From contig JACTVF010000062.1 of assembly GCA_019695435.1 (NCBI GenBank), positions 1-10,446 of the forward strand: a stretch of 10,446 nt of DNA. Reading direction: 5' to 3'. This DNA comes from Methanoregulaceae archaeon (lineage in GTDB: Archaea > Halobacteriota > Methanomicrobia > Methanomicrobiales > Methanospirillaceae). This document shows positions 1 to 6,457 of this stretch, piece after piece (positions within the stretch are counted from its first letter, which is position 1; each line of letters opens with the position of its first letter). The position numbers were made by a program, and so were the translations under genes. The notes beneath the pieces are model-generated. The model had not been told where the DNA came from, searched no databases, and was given only the letters and a program-made list of their open reading frames with translations.

Positions 1-77
1 GCTATCTCAACAACGGGCTTCTCATTTGCCCATTGACGGATGATACGATGGATATCCCGATTCGTTAATTTGCTCAC
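1..77 (-). CDS. Partial helix-turn-helix protein, probable transposase N-terminus (cut by window edge)
   Basis: Reading leftward from a GTG at 77-75, an open frame runs off the window edge. It gives a basic peptide that begins VSKLTNRDIHRIIRQW and continues with a segment ending PVVEIA. This pattern resembles the N-terminal helix-turn-helix of archaeal transposases and related DNA-binding proteins, in which a short basic helix is followed by an 'EIA' recognition-helix lead-in. Only 25 codons are visible, so neither the catalytic domain nor the family can be checked. No ATG lies in frame nearby, which makes GTG the best start. The gene is divergent from the one at 173, with 95 bases between them. 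It could instead be a small transcription regulator. The call rests on family resemblance only. Confidence 0.4.
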   Translation of the reverse strand, partial: MSKLTNRDIHRIIRQWANEKPVVEI

Positions 78-143
78 ATCGCTATTTAGGGATGTTGTCA
101 AATGATTTCGGGATACTACAGCTAAAAAATGGAACGGATAGTC

Positions 144-160
144 TTTTAATATATAAATTA
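144..160 (+). promoter_or_regulatory. TATA box of the gene at 173
   Basis: A 17-base run made only of A and T includes TTTAATATATAAATT. Its centre is about 21-25 bases before the ATG at 173. In archaea transcription starts roughly 25 bases after the TATA centre, so the message would be leaderless or nearly so. This supports 173 as the start rather than an upstream ATG at 92, which would lie before the promoter. Confidence 0.6.
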
Positions 161-172
161 ACAGTTCTTTTC

Positions 173-502
173 ATGGAATTAACAGAAACCCTCAGGGCAT
201 TTATCGAAGAAGGCGGGGAATGGGAACGAAAAGCAACCACGCTTGCCGGCGTCTCCATCATCCGGCTTCCTGCCACAAAAAACCGTCCGGCCTCCCTTGC
301 GATCGATATCAACCCGCTCGGTGAGAACGGGCTTCCCATGAAAAAGAAGGGGATCATGATCATGAACGCTGCCGAGCTTGCGGCATTCCGGGCGATCTTT
401 AATAACGACAAAATGAACAGCCTTATTGCAGCACTCGAAGAAGTCCTTCCCGAACGCAAAACAGCAGCAAAATCCAAAAAAGCGGATGTTGTTCAGTTAT
501 AA
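173..502 (+). CDS. Small conserved-type protein, possibly a PC4-like single-strand DNA-binding fold
   Basis: This 109-residue protein has no signal peptide or membrane segment, so it is probably cytoplasmic. It begins MELTETLRAFIEEGGEWE. The middle has an alternating beta-like stretch (SLAIDINPL), then a basic KKKGIMIM strand and a long helix to about residue 95. The tail is lysine-rich. The order of beta strands, basic 'K-K-G-I' strand and C-terminal helix is reminiscent of PC4/Sub1-type coactivator domains, but that similarity is weak and is my inference; no diagnostic motif is visible. The start was chosen because a strong TATA box lies just upstream, and no Shine-Dalgarno is seen, as expected for a leaderless message. 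A lipoprotein gene follows after 40 bases on the same strand and may be co-transcribed. Confidence 0.65.
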   Translation: MELTETLRAFIEEGGEWERKATTLAGVSIIRLPATKNRPASLAIDINPLGENGLPMKKKGIMIMNAAELAAFRAIFNNDKMNSLIAALEEVLPERKTAAKSKKADVVQL

Positions 503-542
503 TCCGGAAAAAACAGCGAATTCAACCGAGCATGGTGGAGTG

Positions 543-1028
543 ATGCGTATTAAAGGAATACAAATCGTCCCTCTTTTTATTCTCGTTCTTGTACTCGCAT
601 GTGCCGGGTGTCTCGGTACCAAGGTTCTCCCTGTCAACAAGACAGAACCCCCTTCAATACTTGTCGATTACCACCGGACCGGGGGTATTGCCGGTGTCAA
701 CGATCGTCTGGTGATCTTCGACAACGGGGTTGCGGCTGTCTCCGGGAGATCCACCAGTACCGAAATATCACTGAATCAAACGGACATTGCGCTCATTTCC
801 GTGCTGTTTAACGAGTCCCAGTTCTCACAACTCCAGGCCAACTACCCGGCTCCTCATGAAAGCACAGGCCTTATGACCTATACGATCAGTTATCTTGGTA
901 AGACGGTGACTGCCGAAGATACTGATGTGCCCCCTTCACTTGTGATGGTGATCGAGAAACTGAACCAGATAATCCAGAGCGCCGGCACGCAGAAGAGTGC
1001 CTATCCGACAATAGGACTCACCCGGTAA
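543..1028 (+). CDS. Lipoprotein with emfourin-like (metalloprotease inhibitor) domain
   Basis: This 161-residue exported protein starts with a basic residue pair and a hydrophobic segment (about residues 6-19) ending in a Cys-Ala-Gly-Cys lipobox. Cys23 is the likely lipidated residue, with Cys20 as the alternative. After a short linker, residues 38-145 contain YHRTGGIAGVNDRL, a middle helix rich in L and F, an aromatic strand (TYTISY) and a late 'VPPSL' before a terminal helix. The R-x-GG-x-AG opening and the 'tyr-strand, then P-x-x-L' close match my recollection of emfourin (the protealysin inhibitor family). Bacterial emfourins bind M4 metalloproteases; a similar role on this archaeal surface is inference. 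The ATG at 543 is preferred to the upstream ATG at 426 because it begins the signal sequence and is preceded by GGTGGAG at 534-540. Confidence 0.6.
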   Translation: MRIKGIQIVPLFILVLVLACAGCLGTKVLPVNKTEPPSILVDYHRTGGIAGVNDRLVIFDNGVAAVSGRSTSTEISLNQTDIALISVLFNESQFSQLQANYPAPHESTGLMTYTISYLGKTVTAEDTDVPPSLVMVIEKLNQIIQSAGTQKSAYPTIGLTR

Positions 1029-1077
1029 TGCATGGGGCTCCGGTGGTATATCCGGAAAACAAAAATTTTATTTGCGT

Positions 1078-1169
1078 GGACTATCGTGAAGGGGGCCCTC
1101 CGTTCGCGTTCCTCTCGAAAGTCCGGGCAAAACCTAGGTAACCGTCTCTTCTCACGGTGACCTTTTTTT
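1078..1169 (+). ncRNA. Possible small structured RNA ending in hairpin plus T-run
   Basis: Two stems follow each other. The first pairs GGACTATCG at 1078-1086 with CGAAAGTCC at 1116-1124; eight of nine positions are Watson-Crick, with one A-A mismatch. The second pairs GGTAACCGT at 1137-1145 with ACGGTGACC at 1154-1162; eight of nine positions pair around an 8-base loop. It is followed directly by seven T residues (1163-1169), a terminator-like arrangement. An A/T-rich TATA-like run lies at about 1060-1073. I do not recognise an RNA family; the fragment GAAAGTCCGGGC recalls a conserved RNase P RNA segment, but the unit is far too short for that. It may simply be the 3' end and terminator of the lipoprotein transcript. 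Confidence 0.3.
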
Positions 1170-1455
1170 GGGCGGTTCCGGCCGTTTTCGGATTTTTAAA
1201 GCAAGACAAATTTTAATGAGTTTTGTTATTTTGTGCGAACTTCTGAAAACTCTGTTATCGCGGCTATGTTTAGGCTTTATGGTATTATCTGACGGTCACA
1301 TTATTTTTTAATAAGGGCATCTTTTTTGGGGGATAAATGCGCTTTGTCTCTCCTGCACACTCTCGTGGAAATGGCGGATCAAATGAAAGGATTGTTAAGT
1401 ATAATTCAGGCATATTTTTTATCGTTTATTATTTTGATAATATGGTGGATACGAT

Positions 1456-1460
1456 GGTGA
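1456..1460 (+). promoter_or_regulatory. Ribosome binding site of the surface-layer gene
   Basis: GGTGA is complementary to the 3' end of archaeal 16S rRNA and sits 7 bases before the ATG at 1468, supporting that start. Confidence 0.6.
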
Positions 1461-1467
1461 AAAACGA

Positions 1468-3165
1468 ATGGCTAAACGGTTAACGATTGCACTTTTCGCG
1501 TTGGTGCTCGTCGCAGTACTGCCAGCATCGGCAACCTACTACGATATCAACAATACGATTATCAACATGGGTGCAACGGTATACCTTGGCGAACAGCAAT
1601 TAAACCTGAGCCCGGCTCAGGCCCAATTTACTACTGCCACTGAAACGATTGGATGGTGGGGATGGTGGGTATCGCCATATCAGATTACACATACCAGCCC
1701 GATCGCGAATGTTACCCTGAACACCACACCCGGTGGAATGGCCTACTCGTTCAATATATCTCCTGAAACATTCTATCCCGGTAACTGGTATCCCGTCGTT
1801 GGGGGTGTGGGGGACGTTTCAAAGGGACCATTGTTCAATGTTACTGACCCGAGTCTTGCCATCGACATCTGGGATCTCAACACGGGAACGATAGTGACTG
1901 ATGGCGCTGCTGTACAAGGTGACAACCTTACCTTCCTGATCAATACGAACCTTCAGAGTGCACTCGACCCGTCCTCGCGTGCTCAGGATACTGTTGGGGT
2001 TCCCAGTGCAGGTAACATCGATATTATTGTGCGCAATTCCACGGGAGGTACCTATACTTCACTGCTCAATGGTAACGCCCCCCTCGCCACCTCAAGCATT
2101 ATCGAACAGAATGTAACCCAACCGCAGTGGTTCTGGGGAACAACGGGAGGAGCCGTCCCGACCACCACTAACGTCAACTATGCGTGGGACACCGGTGTAA
2201 CCGACGCAAGCGGCCAGTTTGTCTACCCGGCTGGCGTCTACACTATTGTCGCACGGTCGAGGCTTAATGGCATGATCGATAACTATCTGACCAATTACTA
2301 CGGAACCCTCAACTCACCCTATAATGGTAAGACGGTCAGCCAGCCTGCAACAGTTCTCATAGTACCCAATCGAGTATCTATCTCTGCGAGTGAGGAGTAC
2401 GTTGTCCGTGGCAATCATTTCCTGATTACAATCAGCGGCCATCCTCTATCCGTATACCACCTCTGGGTCGAGAACACCAACTCCATGGACGGCACGTACA
2501 ACAATCAACCTCCCATGATCGCCCCAAACCAGACGGGAGTTTTATTTGACAATCCACTTACTCCTGGTGTCTTCGATCCATCGGTGACAAACCCGTTCGC
2601 CCAAAACGGCAACTACGTATGGGAGAACGGTGGAGGCCAAAATGTTTATGACAATGTCGCTCATGGCAACATGGTAACTGGTCCAATCCTCGGTAATGGT
2701 ACATTTGAGTATGCAAACGTTACGCTTAACGGATATAGTGGAACCCGGACTGTCGAGTTTATGACCACCAACTGGACCCGGGCGCAGCAGTATACCATCC
2801 GGGCCGAAGAGGACTTTGGCGGAACAACCGGTTACCTGAGCGACGAAGTTAATGTTACCGTCCAAATGACCCTCTCGCCAACTCCAACACCGACCTCATC
2901 ACATCACCAAGCCAGGAGTTCTAGTTACACTTATGATAACGCCGGAGTCTCTGTTTATACCGGTCCTGCACCAACCCAGGTATCATCCAATCCGGCACCG
3001 GTGCCTTCGCCTGCGGTATTCCATACCCTTGAACCGGCAGTCCCCACATCCACGCTACCGCCACTGCCCACAAACACACCCCGGTCCGGGCTCGATGCGG
3101 TACTGACTCTCGGTGCAATCGGCCTGTGCGGTGTGATGTTCCTGTTCAGAAAGAACGGGAACTAA
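1468..3165 (+). CDS. S-layer-type surface glycoprotein, DUF3821 N-terminal domain
   Basis: This 565-residue exported protein probably forms or decorates the cell-surface layer. A signal peptide spans about residues 1-22 (hydrophobic core ALFALVLVAVLPA, cleavage after SA). The mature N-terminus carries the pattern 'I-I-N-x-G-A-T-V-Y-x-G-E-x-x-L-N-L' followed by a TIGWWGWW segment. I recognise this as DUF3821, a domain typical of Methanomicrobiales surface proteins. About 14 N-x-S/T sequons are spread along the chain, as expected for an N-glycosylated S-layer protein. Residues from about 475 form a Pro/Thr/Ser-rich linker with a TPTPTS run. The last 25 residues are one membrane segment with a short basic tail (RKNGN), giving a C-terminal anchor. 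The stop is followed by a T-rich run. Expression is probably high, given the long AT-rich leader and clear ribosome site. Whether it is the major lattice subunit or a paralogue cannot be told. Confidence 0.8.
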   Translation: MAKRLTIALFALVLVAVLPASATYYDINNTIINMGATVYLGEQQLNLSPAQAQFTTATETIGWWGWWVSPYQITHTSPIANVTLNTTPGGMAYSFNISPETFYPGNWYPVVGGVGDVSKGPLFNVTDPSLAIDIWDLNTGTIVTDGAAVQGDNLTFLINTNLQSALDPSSRAQDTVGVPSAGNIDIIVRNSTGGTYTSLLNGNAPLATSSIIEQNVTQPQWFWGTTGGAVPTTTNVNYAWDTGVTDASGQFVYPAGVYTIVARSRLNGMIDNYLTNYYGTLNSPYNGKTVSQPATVLIVPNRVSISASEEYVVRGNHFLITISGHPLSVYHLWVENTNSMDGTYNNQPPMIAPNQTGVLFDNPLTPGVFDPSVTNPFAQNGNYVWENGGGQNVYDNVAHGNMVTGPILGNGTFEYANVTLNGYSGTRTVEFMTTNWTRAQQYTIRAEEDFGGTTGYLSDEVNVTVQMTLSPTPTPTSSHHQARSSSYTYDNAGVSVYTGPAPTQVSSNPAPVPSPAVFHTLEPAVPTSTLPPLPTNTPRSGLDAVLTLGAIGLCGVMFLFRKNGN

Positions 3166-3295
3166 TCTTTTTTCCTGGGGGATGCTAATACATCAACGGT
3201 TCTTATCCTCTTGATCTGGTTTCCGGTTCGTATAAAGCATGGACCGTTGGAATTAGCCTGAACTTTAACGACCCTTATGGCCCCCCTTCGAGCCA

Positions 3296-3321
3296 GCCCT
3301 GCCCCCATTTTAGGGCGGGGC
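3296..3321. repeat. GC-rich hairpin
   Basis: GCCCTGCCC at 3296-3304 can pair with GGGCGGGGC at 3313-3321 (nine pairs, one of them G-T) around an 8-base loop, CCATTTTA. It sits between convergent genes and may help terminate either transcript, though no T-run follows directly. Confidence 0.5.
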
Positions 3322-3325
3322 GCAT

Positions 3326-3384
3326 GCGATGCCTCGGTATTACCTGTACAAAAATTTCTGTTGTGTACAGGTCGACACTATCGC
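3326..3384. repeat. Nested inverted repeat
   Basis: A perfect 9-bp inverted pair, ACCTGTACA at 3342-3350 and TGTACAGGT at 3364-3372, encloses a 13-base loop. An outer 5-bp pair, GCGAT at 3326-3330 and ATCGC at 3380-3384, extends the same fold. The structure could be a hairpin in an RNA, a protein-binding palindrome or a remnant of a mobile element; nothing in the sequence decides between these. Confidence 0.5.
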
Positions 3385-3467
3385 AACCGGGGCGCCATGA
3401 GCGTCAGGGCGGGGCCCCTGGAGCGTCAGGTAATCCCTTAATAATTTCTACAGAGCAAAAAAAAAGA

Positions 3468-4361
3468 TTATTCGTGCTTATACATGCATGACTGAACATC
3501 GTGGCCGAGTTTCCCGATTGCATCGGCCCGGCAGCGCTGGCAGTGTCGCATCTGTTTGACATACTTTGAACAGGCGTCCTGCATCTTTCGTTTCATTTCG
3601 GGTGTAGGCGGGGTGATGTCAGCGAACTTGTACTGGGCGATCAGCGGGATGAGGTTGAAGGTATAGACTCCCATTTCACCGACTTTTTTTGCGATATCTA
3701 CGATATGAGTGTCGTTGATGCCCGGGATGTAAACGGTATTTATCTTAACGATCATGTGCCGTTCCACGGCCATTTCGATGCCTTTTAACTGCTGCGCAAG
3801 GAGCAGTTTTGCCGCCTCGATTCCCGTGTACCGTTTGCCCTTGTAATCGACAAACTGGTAGATCTTTGCCCCAATCTCCGGGTCGATTGCGTTGAGCGTA
3901 ACCGTGATATTGCCGACATCGTACTTCTGGAGCAGATCAATCTTGTCCGGCAGGAGGAGGCCGTTTGTACTGATGCATTTGATAACCCCCGGGTACTCGT
4001 CGTGGAGACGGCGGAGTGTCTCGAAAGTCTCCTCGTTTGCCAGCGGATCACCGGGCCCCGCAATGCCGACGACCTTGATATAATCATATTTCTGGATAAC
4101 TTTTTTTACCATGTCCATGGCCTGGTCAGGATTCAGTATACGGGTGGTCACCCCGGGCCTGCTCTCGTTGACACAGTCAAAATCCCGGATACAGTAGTTA
4201 CACTGGATATTGCACTTCGGCGCCACGGGGATGTGACACCGCCCGAAGGCATGGCATGCCTTTTCTGAAAAACAGGGATGTTCCTGTATTTTTCGCATCT
4301 GTGCAGGGTCCCACTGGACTTTTTTCCCTGCCACCACTGCGGTCTGTATTTCGTCGGACAT
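3468..4361 (-). CDS. nifB: NifB-type radical SAM FeMo-cofactor biosynthesis protein
   Basis: This 297-residue protein matches NifB, the radical SAM enzyme that fuses [4Fe-4S] clusters and inserts carbide to make the NifB-co precursor of the nitrogenase cofactor. The radical SAM motif is C50-x3-C54-x2-C57 (PKCNIQCNYC). Family signatures are HPC at 28-30, NESRPGVT at 65-72, GIAGPGDPLAN at 99-109, a cysteine at 129 in CISTNGL, IPGIND, and the C-terminal RHC-x2-CRADAIG region (about 272-283). These cysteines belong to the accessory clusters in known NifB. The protein ends soon after CRADAIG and lacks the NifX-like tail, as is usual in methanogens. An extra cysteine (C42) sits in CHAFGRCHIPVAP, next to a conserved histidine; I cannot say whether it matters. 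A TATA box about 32 bases upstream implies a very short leader. No other nif gene is in the window. Confidence 0.85.
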   Translation of the reverse strand: MSDEIQTAVVAGKKVQWDPAQMRKIQEHPCFSEKACHAFGRCHIPVAPKCNIQCNYCIRDFDCVNESRPGVTTRILNPDQAMDMVKKVIQKYDYIKVVGIAGPGDPLANEETFETLRRLHDEYPGVIKCISTNGLLLPDKIDLLQKYDVGNITVTLNAIDPEIGAKIYQFVDYKGKRYTGIEAAKLLLAQQLKGIEMAVERHMIVKINTVYIPGINDTHIVDIAKKVGEMGVYTFNLIPLIAQYKFADITPPTPEMKRKMQDACSKYVKQMRHCQRCRADAIGKLGHDVQSCMYKHE

Positions 4362-4389
4362 AGGCTCTACTTTTTAAATGCGTTCTTAA

Positions 4390-4402
4390 GGTATAAATAA
4401 AG
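4390..4402 (-). promoter_or_regulatory. TATA box of nifB
   Basis: Read on the minus strand, TTTATTTATACC lies about 30 bases before the nifB ATG (4361). This fits an archaeal promoter with a leader of only a few bases. I see no additional repressor-like palindrome close to it. Confidence 0.5.
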
Positions 4403-4420
4403 TTCAATCGGGGTAGTCTC

Positions 4421-4987
4421 TCAATTTTTTTGGTTCGGGGTATCATCCGTTACCCGTCGATGGGGGTCACCTTTGGGGGTGTCCTTGTCCTGCGGCCATA
4501 TCCGGGTAAATATCCGGGAAAAATCAGGATTCACAATGTAGACCGGAAACATTCCAAAGATGGTCTTTTTTTCGACCTGGTATATCTGTGATTCGAGCAG
4601 GAGTTCGGCAGCCTTGCAGAGAGCATCCGGCATGACTGAGACCGGAGACCCTGGCGAAGATGGTGACGAGCCGGTATTATCTGTGATCTCTATCTGGTGG
4701 AGGAGACACTCGGTTTTGGTATTTGAGAACCTGATGAGCAGGTCCCGGCTCGTGATGCCGTGGAGGTACCGGAAAATGAAATACAGGCTTACCAGCACCA
4801 CGCCAATCGAGATAAAGAAGTGACCGAGTTCCTTGAACGCGGATACCGAAAGGACGTTATTGACCGTGATCCCCGGGAGCAGGATAATAGTCAGGATAAT
4901 GCAGACAAGAGCAAGCGCCGCCCCCAGCAGGAACAGAAAAGAAACCACCGGTTCAGGGATGTTTTTCCTGATCAGATGGGTCCTCAT
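4421..4987 (-). CDS. Membrane protein of unknown function (two transmembrane segments)
   Basis: I do not recognise this 188-residue protein. Two hydrophobic segments are clear: residues about 13-38 (VVSFLFLLGAALALVCIILTI) and about 51-74 (GHFFISIGVVLVSLYFIF). A soluble C-terminal part of about 110 residues follows. It contains a Ser/Pro/Gly-rich linker near residues 104-117, a helical stretch (ALCKAAELLLESQIYQVE) and an aromatic stretch (FGMFPVYIV), and ends in a charged tail rich in D, P and N. The gene starts 36 bases after the stop of the upstream membrane-protein gene on the same strand, so the two are probably one operon. No clear ribosome site precedes the ATG at 4987; translation may be coupled or start elsewhere. 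No catalytic motif is visible. Confidence 0.7.
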   Translation of the reverse strand: MRTHLIRKNIPEPVVSFLFLLGAALALVCIILTIILLPGITVNNVLSVSAFKELGHFFISIGVVLVSLYFIFRYLHGITSRDLLIRFSNTKTECLLHQIEITDNTGSSPSSPGSPVSVMPDALCKAAELLLESQIYQVEKKTIFGMFPVYIVNPDFSRIFTRIWPQDKDTPKGDPHRRVTDDTPNQKN

Positions 4988-5023
4988 ACCGGAGACATCG
5001 GTAAAAAACCCGGTCGAGTAGGG

Positions 5024-5575
5024 TTACAGTTTCCAGACAAGGAAATAGAATATAATGATGGCCGCGGATTCGAAGAGGATGATCCCGGTATGGGGTGCTG
5101 AGAGTCTCCCGGTGACATGCAGTACAATCACCAGTGCGATATCGATGGTAAAGATCAGGGCAAATCCGTAAAAGAGCGTACGGCAGTTGATAAAAAATGC
5201 ATTGAGAAAGACACGGGTAAACCGCTTTGTGCTCCTGATAATGCCGGTTTCCTGGAGCCTGGCAAGATACAGGGAGATTTCGGTCTGTGGCTGGGATGGA
5301 CGTACCAGGTTGTGGGGGATAAGCAGGGTGATAAAATAGAACATAAACAGAAAGAAACTGGCGGAAATGAAAAGCAGCGGGTAGACGGAGTTTTCAAGGA
5401 ACAAGATGATATTTATGAGGATGGCCGCTCCAAGGACAAGGAGGGTGAGCCGGCCGGGTGTTCCCGATGCATAAAGGTGCCGGTGCCGCTCCCGCTCCTG
5501 ATGAATCTCTGCCCAGAGGGTTTTGTGCAGGGTTGTAATAGTTCCTGGAATCGTTGAGGGATCCTTTCGTTCCAT
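5024..5575 (-). CDS. Membrane protein of unknown function (four transmembrane segments)
   Basis: I do not recognise this 183-residue protein. An N-terminal soluble stretch of about 45 residues is rich in H, E and R (EIHQERERHRHLY). Four hydrophobic segments follow: about 45-60 (LTLLVLGAAILINIILF), 66-87 (YPLLFISASFFLFMFYF), 130-152 (around TLFYGFALIFTIDIALVIV) and 163-181 (GIILFESAAIIIFYFLV). A charged loop, QTEISLYLARLQETG, separates the second and third. The start at 5575 is well supported by a GGAGGA ribosome site. It is the first gene of a probable two-gene operon with the membrane protein downstream (36-base gap). It is transcribed divergently from the FKBP gene. The function is not inferable from motifs. 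Confidence 0.75.
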   Translation of the reverse strand: MERKDPSTIPGTITTLHKTLWAEIHQERERHRHLYASGTPGRLTLLVLGAAILINIILFLENSVYPLLFISASFFLFMFYFITLLIPHNLVRPSQPQTEISLYLARLQETGIIRSTKRFTRVFLNAFFINCRTLFYGFALIFTIDIALVIVLHVTGRLSAPHTGIILFESAAIIIFYFLVWKL

Positions 5576-5580
5576 GGTGA

Positions 5581-5586
5581 TCCTCC
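5581..5586 (-). promoter_or_regulatory. Ribosome binding site of the gene ending at 5024
   Basis: On the minus strand GGAGGA lies 5 bases before the ATG at 5575, a strong match to the 16S rRNA 3' end that fixes the start. Confidence 0.7.
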
Positions 5587-5648
5587 GGAGAGGCCGGATC
5601 GGGCTATGCGTCCCGGTTCGTTCTTTTTAGTACCTATCGGAGAGGCAA

Positions 5649-5658
5649 GGGTATATTG
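5649..5658 (+). promoter_or_regulatory. TATA-like box of the FKBP gene
   Basis: GGTATATTGT has its centre about 25 bases before the ATG at 5679, predicting a leaderless transcript. There is no Shine-Dalgarno before that ATG. A second in-frame ATG at 5688 is an alternative start. Confidence 0.45.
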
Positions 5659-5678
5659 TTTACCGGCGAATTCTAGAT

Positions 5679-6290
5679 ATGGGTATCATGAAGAAATCCG
5701 AGAAACTCAAAGGCAAGGAGAAGGTGGCTGCACGCAGGCAGCAGTACAAATGGATGGGAGTTGCAGCGGTTGTGGCGATCATTATCGTCTGCGTCGCTGT
5801 ATACTTCGTGGTCTACAATCCGCTTGTTGTTGCGGCAGCGGGGGATACGGTGAATGTGACGTACACCGGAATGTTTGAGAACAAGACGGTCTTTGATTCA
5901 AACGTGAACACGACACCGCTGACCTTTACGATCGGATCGGGTAAAATGATCCCCGGTTTTGATGCTGCGGTGCGCGGGATGAAGGTGAACGAGGAGAAGA
6001 CGGTCACAATCCCCTACGACCAGGCCTACGGTGCCTATAACCCGCAACTTGTGCAGACGGTTCCCGCGAGCAAGTTCCCGGCGAATCAGACCATATCCCC
6101 CGGAGAAAAATTCTATTTCCAGAGCTCGGTGGATGGCAGAACGACGGTTGTTACCGTGGTCAATGTCACCAGTTCCGGAGTAGCCGTGGATGCGAACTCT
6201 CCGCTTGCGGGCCAGAACCTCACCTTCGATATCAAGATTGATTCCATCCAGAAGGGAAGTTCCGGTAGCACTGCGACAGGAACCACCTGA
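5679..6290 (+). CDS. Membrane-anchored FKBP-type peptidyl-prolyl isomerase, SlyD-like
   Basis: This 203-residue protein catalyses proline cis-trans isomerisation and probably acts as a chaperone on the outer face of the membrane. A basic N-terminal stretch (residues 1-24) precedes one membrane segment (about 25-46), which places the catalytic domain outside. The FKBP fold begins at about residue 54 with GDTVNVTYTG, then VFDS, and the signature GSGKMIPGFDAAVRGM. YGAYNPQLV follows, then an inserted flap-like segment (about residues 122-165) as in SlyD and archaeal long FKBPs. The domain closes with NSPLAGQNLTFDI, the counterpart of the family's 'N-H-P-L-A-G-K-x-L-x-F'; the usual histidine is replaced by serine. 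Several N-x-S/T sequons suit an extracytoplasmic location. A Ser/Gly/Thr-rich tail ends the protein. A T-run follows the stop. Confidence 0.85.
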   Translation: MGIMKKSEKLKGKEKVAARRQQYKWMGVAAVVAIIIVCVAVYFVVYNPLVVAAAGDTVNVTYTGMFENKTVFDSNVNTTPLTFTIGSGKMIPGFDAAVRGMKVNEEKTVTIPYDQAYGAYNPQLVQTVPASKFPANQTISPGEKFYFQSSVDGRTTVVTVVNVTSSGVAVDANSPLAGQNLTFDIKIDSIQKGSSGSTATGTT

Positions 6291-6294
6291 AACC

Positions 6295-6301
6295 TTTTTT
6301 T
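6295..6301 (+). terminator. T-run after the FKBP gene
   Basis: Seven consecutive T residues begin 5 bases after the TGA stop. Oligo-T alone is a known archaeal terminator type, and no hairpin is needed. Confidence 0.5.
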
Positions 6302-6331
6302 CATTCATTCTCAGTAACCCGCACGGTTTTT

Positions 6332-6357
6332 TTCCGGAATCCTTAGCTCGCGATCCG
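6332..6357 (+). repeat. Direct repeat, left copy
   Basis: This 26-bp segment starting TTCCGGAATCC and including AGCTCGCGA recurs at 7260-7285 in the same orientation with two differences (T/C at both). Weaker similarity continues for about 18 more bases. It lies outside the inverted-repeat arm. Confidence 0.75.
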
Positions 6358-6393
6358 TTCATTTTTGAAAATCTTCAGCAGCTGAGCCGGACA

Positions 6394-6405
6394 TTTTCCG
6401 GAAAA
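6394..6405. repeat. TTTTCCGGAAAA palindrome, copy 1
   Basis: A perfect 12-bp palindrome. Copies 2 and 3 are at 6458-6469 and 7129-7140, and looser TTTTCCGG variants occur at 6851 and 7120. Copy 1 has no partner copy in the opposite arm, where the corresponding sequence has diverged. Confidence 0.7.
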
Positions 6406-6457
6406 GCCGGTAACGTCATTAAACTTTTTTGAGAAATTTCAGTAACCGTGCCCGGCG

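Larger units (their letters stand above)
1029..1467 (+). other. Intergenic region and AT-rich leader of the surface-layer gene
   Basis: There is no convincing gene in these 439 bases. The left part (to about 1170) is GC-rich and holds the possible structured RNA described separately. From about 1185 the sequence is strongly AT-rich, with several TATA-like runs (for example TTTTTTAATA near 1306-1315 and TATAATT near 1400). This fits a strong promoter and a long 5' leader for the abundantly expressed surface protein at 1468. A 7-bp inverted pair, GAGTTTT at 1218-1224 and AAAACTC at 1246-1252, may form a leader hairpin. A 48-codon frame from an ATG at 1337 runs through the promoter region and overlaps the next start; I regard it as chance. 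Confidence 0.5.
3166..3467. other. GC-rich repeat-laden spacer between convergent genes
   Basis: These 302 bases separate the 3' ends of the surface-layer gene (+) and nifB (-) and contain no gene. A T-rich run just after the surface-layer stop (3168-3173) and a run of nine A residues just before the nifB 3' end (3459-3467, T-run on the minus strand) should terminate the two transcripts. Between them lie several GC-rich inverted repeats and a 10-base direct repeat, GAGCGTCAGG, at 3399-3408 and 3421-3430. These exceed what termination needs. Confidence 0.6.

Noticed and set aside
92..172. N-terminal extension of the first plus-strand gene to an ATG at 92
   Set aside because: A strong TATA box at 144-160 lies inside the extension, so the transcript should begin near 173.
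1100..1170. RNase P RNA
   Set aside because: Only the fragment GAAAGTCCGGGC is reminiscent; the remaining conserved regions and the required length are absent.
1337..1483. A 48-codon plus-strand frame overlapping the start of the surface-layer gene
   Set aside because: It runs through TATA-like promoter sequence and the ribosome site of the next gene and has no recognisable motif; it is probably untranslated leader.
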